From positions 229,203 to 293,202 of the forward strand of contig JANQPX010000035.1 of NCBI GenBank assembly GCA_028285265.1: DNA of 64,000 bases. The letters are read 5' to 3'. Shown here piece after piece: positions 63,708-64,000 of the stretch; position 1 is the stretch's first letter; each line of letters starts with the position of its first letter. The notes beneath the pieces were generated by a model. The model made no database searches, was not told where the DNA came from, and saw only the letters and a list, made by a program, of their open reading frames with translations. The translations under genes were made by a program, and so were the position numbers. The stretch comes from Geminicoccaceae bacterium. GTDB taxonomy: Bacteria > Pseudomonadota > Alphaproteobacteria > Geminicoccales > Geminicoccaceae.

Positions 63708-63725
63708 GTCAGGCTGCAGCCTGAC
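63708..63725. promoter_or_regulatory. 18-bp perfect palindrome
   Basis: GTCAGGCTGCAGCCTGAC reads the same on both strands and lies about 120 bases upstream of the SnoaL start. It could be an operator or a stem without a loop. I cannot link it to a named regulator. Confidence 0.5.
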
Positions 63726-63934
63726 CTAGATACGGTCTGTCCGGAGATTTTACGAGGAAATCAGCTGCATAAAACGGATAGGCTGCGAACAGGCCGTGTC
63801 GTCAAAAGGCGTTCAATGCTGAGGGAGTTCGACAATCAATGACGGTAGGAACCATGACCGACCGGTCGTGCCCTGTAGGGGCTTCCCGAGGTTTCGTTTA
63901 AATTCAATGGGTTGTCTGGACACTTGCCCGACTT

Positions 63935-63974
63935 GAGACATAGGTGACATTTCGTTCCGGAGACATGGGTAACA
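63935..63974. repeat. Imperfect direct repeats near the window end
   Basis: GAGACATAGGTGACA (63935-63949) and GAGACATGGGTAACA (63960-63974) match in thirteen of fifteen positions with a 25-base period. Repeats of this look occur near the ends of IS481-type elements, but no transposase is in the window. Confidence 0.4.
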
Positions 63975-64000
63975 CCTTTAGCTTTTTAGCTGGAGGTGTC

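Larger units (their letters stand above)
63589..64000. other. Upstream region of the SnoaL-SDR operon and window end
   Basis: About 412 bases with no gene I can support. The leader of the operon should be at the left. It contains an 18-bp palindrome and, at the right end, direct repeats that may be part of an insertion sequence; both are listed separately. Confidence 0.45.

Overview
The window looks like a chromosomal segment of an alphaproteobacterium, probably a free-living Rhodospirillales-type organism. The evidence is a CtrA-type cell-cycle regulator with a perfect CtrA box divergent from fliI/fliJ, a DciA-like DUF721 gene next to mutY, a Rhizobium-type glycerol ABC operon (glpVUQPTSD with a divergent glpR), a glutathione-dependent formaldehyde pathway and a pcaJ-pcaF pair. 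Species cannot be named from the sequence. Gene density is high. One tRNA (Leu, CAA) is present. I saw no rRNA, CRISPR array or intact transposon; the last ~70 bases carry imperfect direct repeats that could be the edge of an insertion sequence.

Layout. 1-1.9 kb: end of a beta-ketoadipate operon (pcaJ, pcaF). 1.9-10.2 kb: dciA-like, mutY, an OmpA-type lipoprotein, a DUF4197 lipoprotein, an AsmA protein, a DMT transporter, Ku and a small unknown gene. 10.2-17 kb: typA, an outer-membrane protein, fdhD-mobA and a GGDEF-EAL protein. 17-24.8 kb: an aminotransferase, a 1-Cys peroxiredoxin, adhC-fghA, a TerC protein, tRNA-Leu and an nfeD-SPFH pair.

24.9-37.9 kb is the most unusual part. A five-gene minus-strand operon encodes a membrane-anchored NAD(P)H:[2Fe-2S] flavoprotein, a tetraheme cytochrome c, a fusion of two cyclic-nucleotide-binding-like domains with a four-cluster ferredoxin, a di-heme b membrane protein and a membrane-anchored decaheme cytochrome with a duplicated cysteine-rich cytoplasmic head. 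Next to it lie a TPR protein, a porin-like beta-barrel and a pentaheme cytochrome. Together they could form a regulated electron route from the cytoplasmic pool through the periplasm towards the outer membrane. No molybdopterin or other obvious terminal catalytic subunit is encoded here.

38.3-41.2 kb: alpha/beta hydrolase, FMN-dependent alpha-hydroxyacid dehydrogenase with an odd C-terminus, and a SnoaL-like protein. 41.4-50.1 kb: the glycerol uptake and oxidation operon with its regulator. 50.2-51.6 kb: TrxR-like ferredoxin-NADP reductase and a [2Fe-2S] ferredoxin. 51.7-54.5 kb: fliJ, fliI and ctrA. 54.7-60.4 kb: D-2-hydroxyacid dehydrogenase, rhomboid protease, a CsgG-like lipoprotein with a caspase-fold protease, and a 49-residue membrane-peptide candidate. 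60.7-63.6 kb: a SnoaL-SDR-DUF2878-CHI-DUF3833 operon that resembles the RpoE/ChrR-linked lipid and stress clusters of other proteobacteria but lacks the middle genes usually found there.
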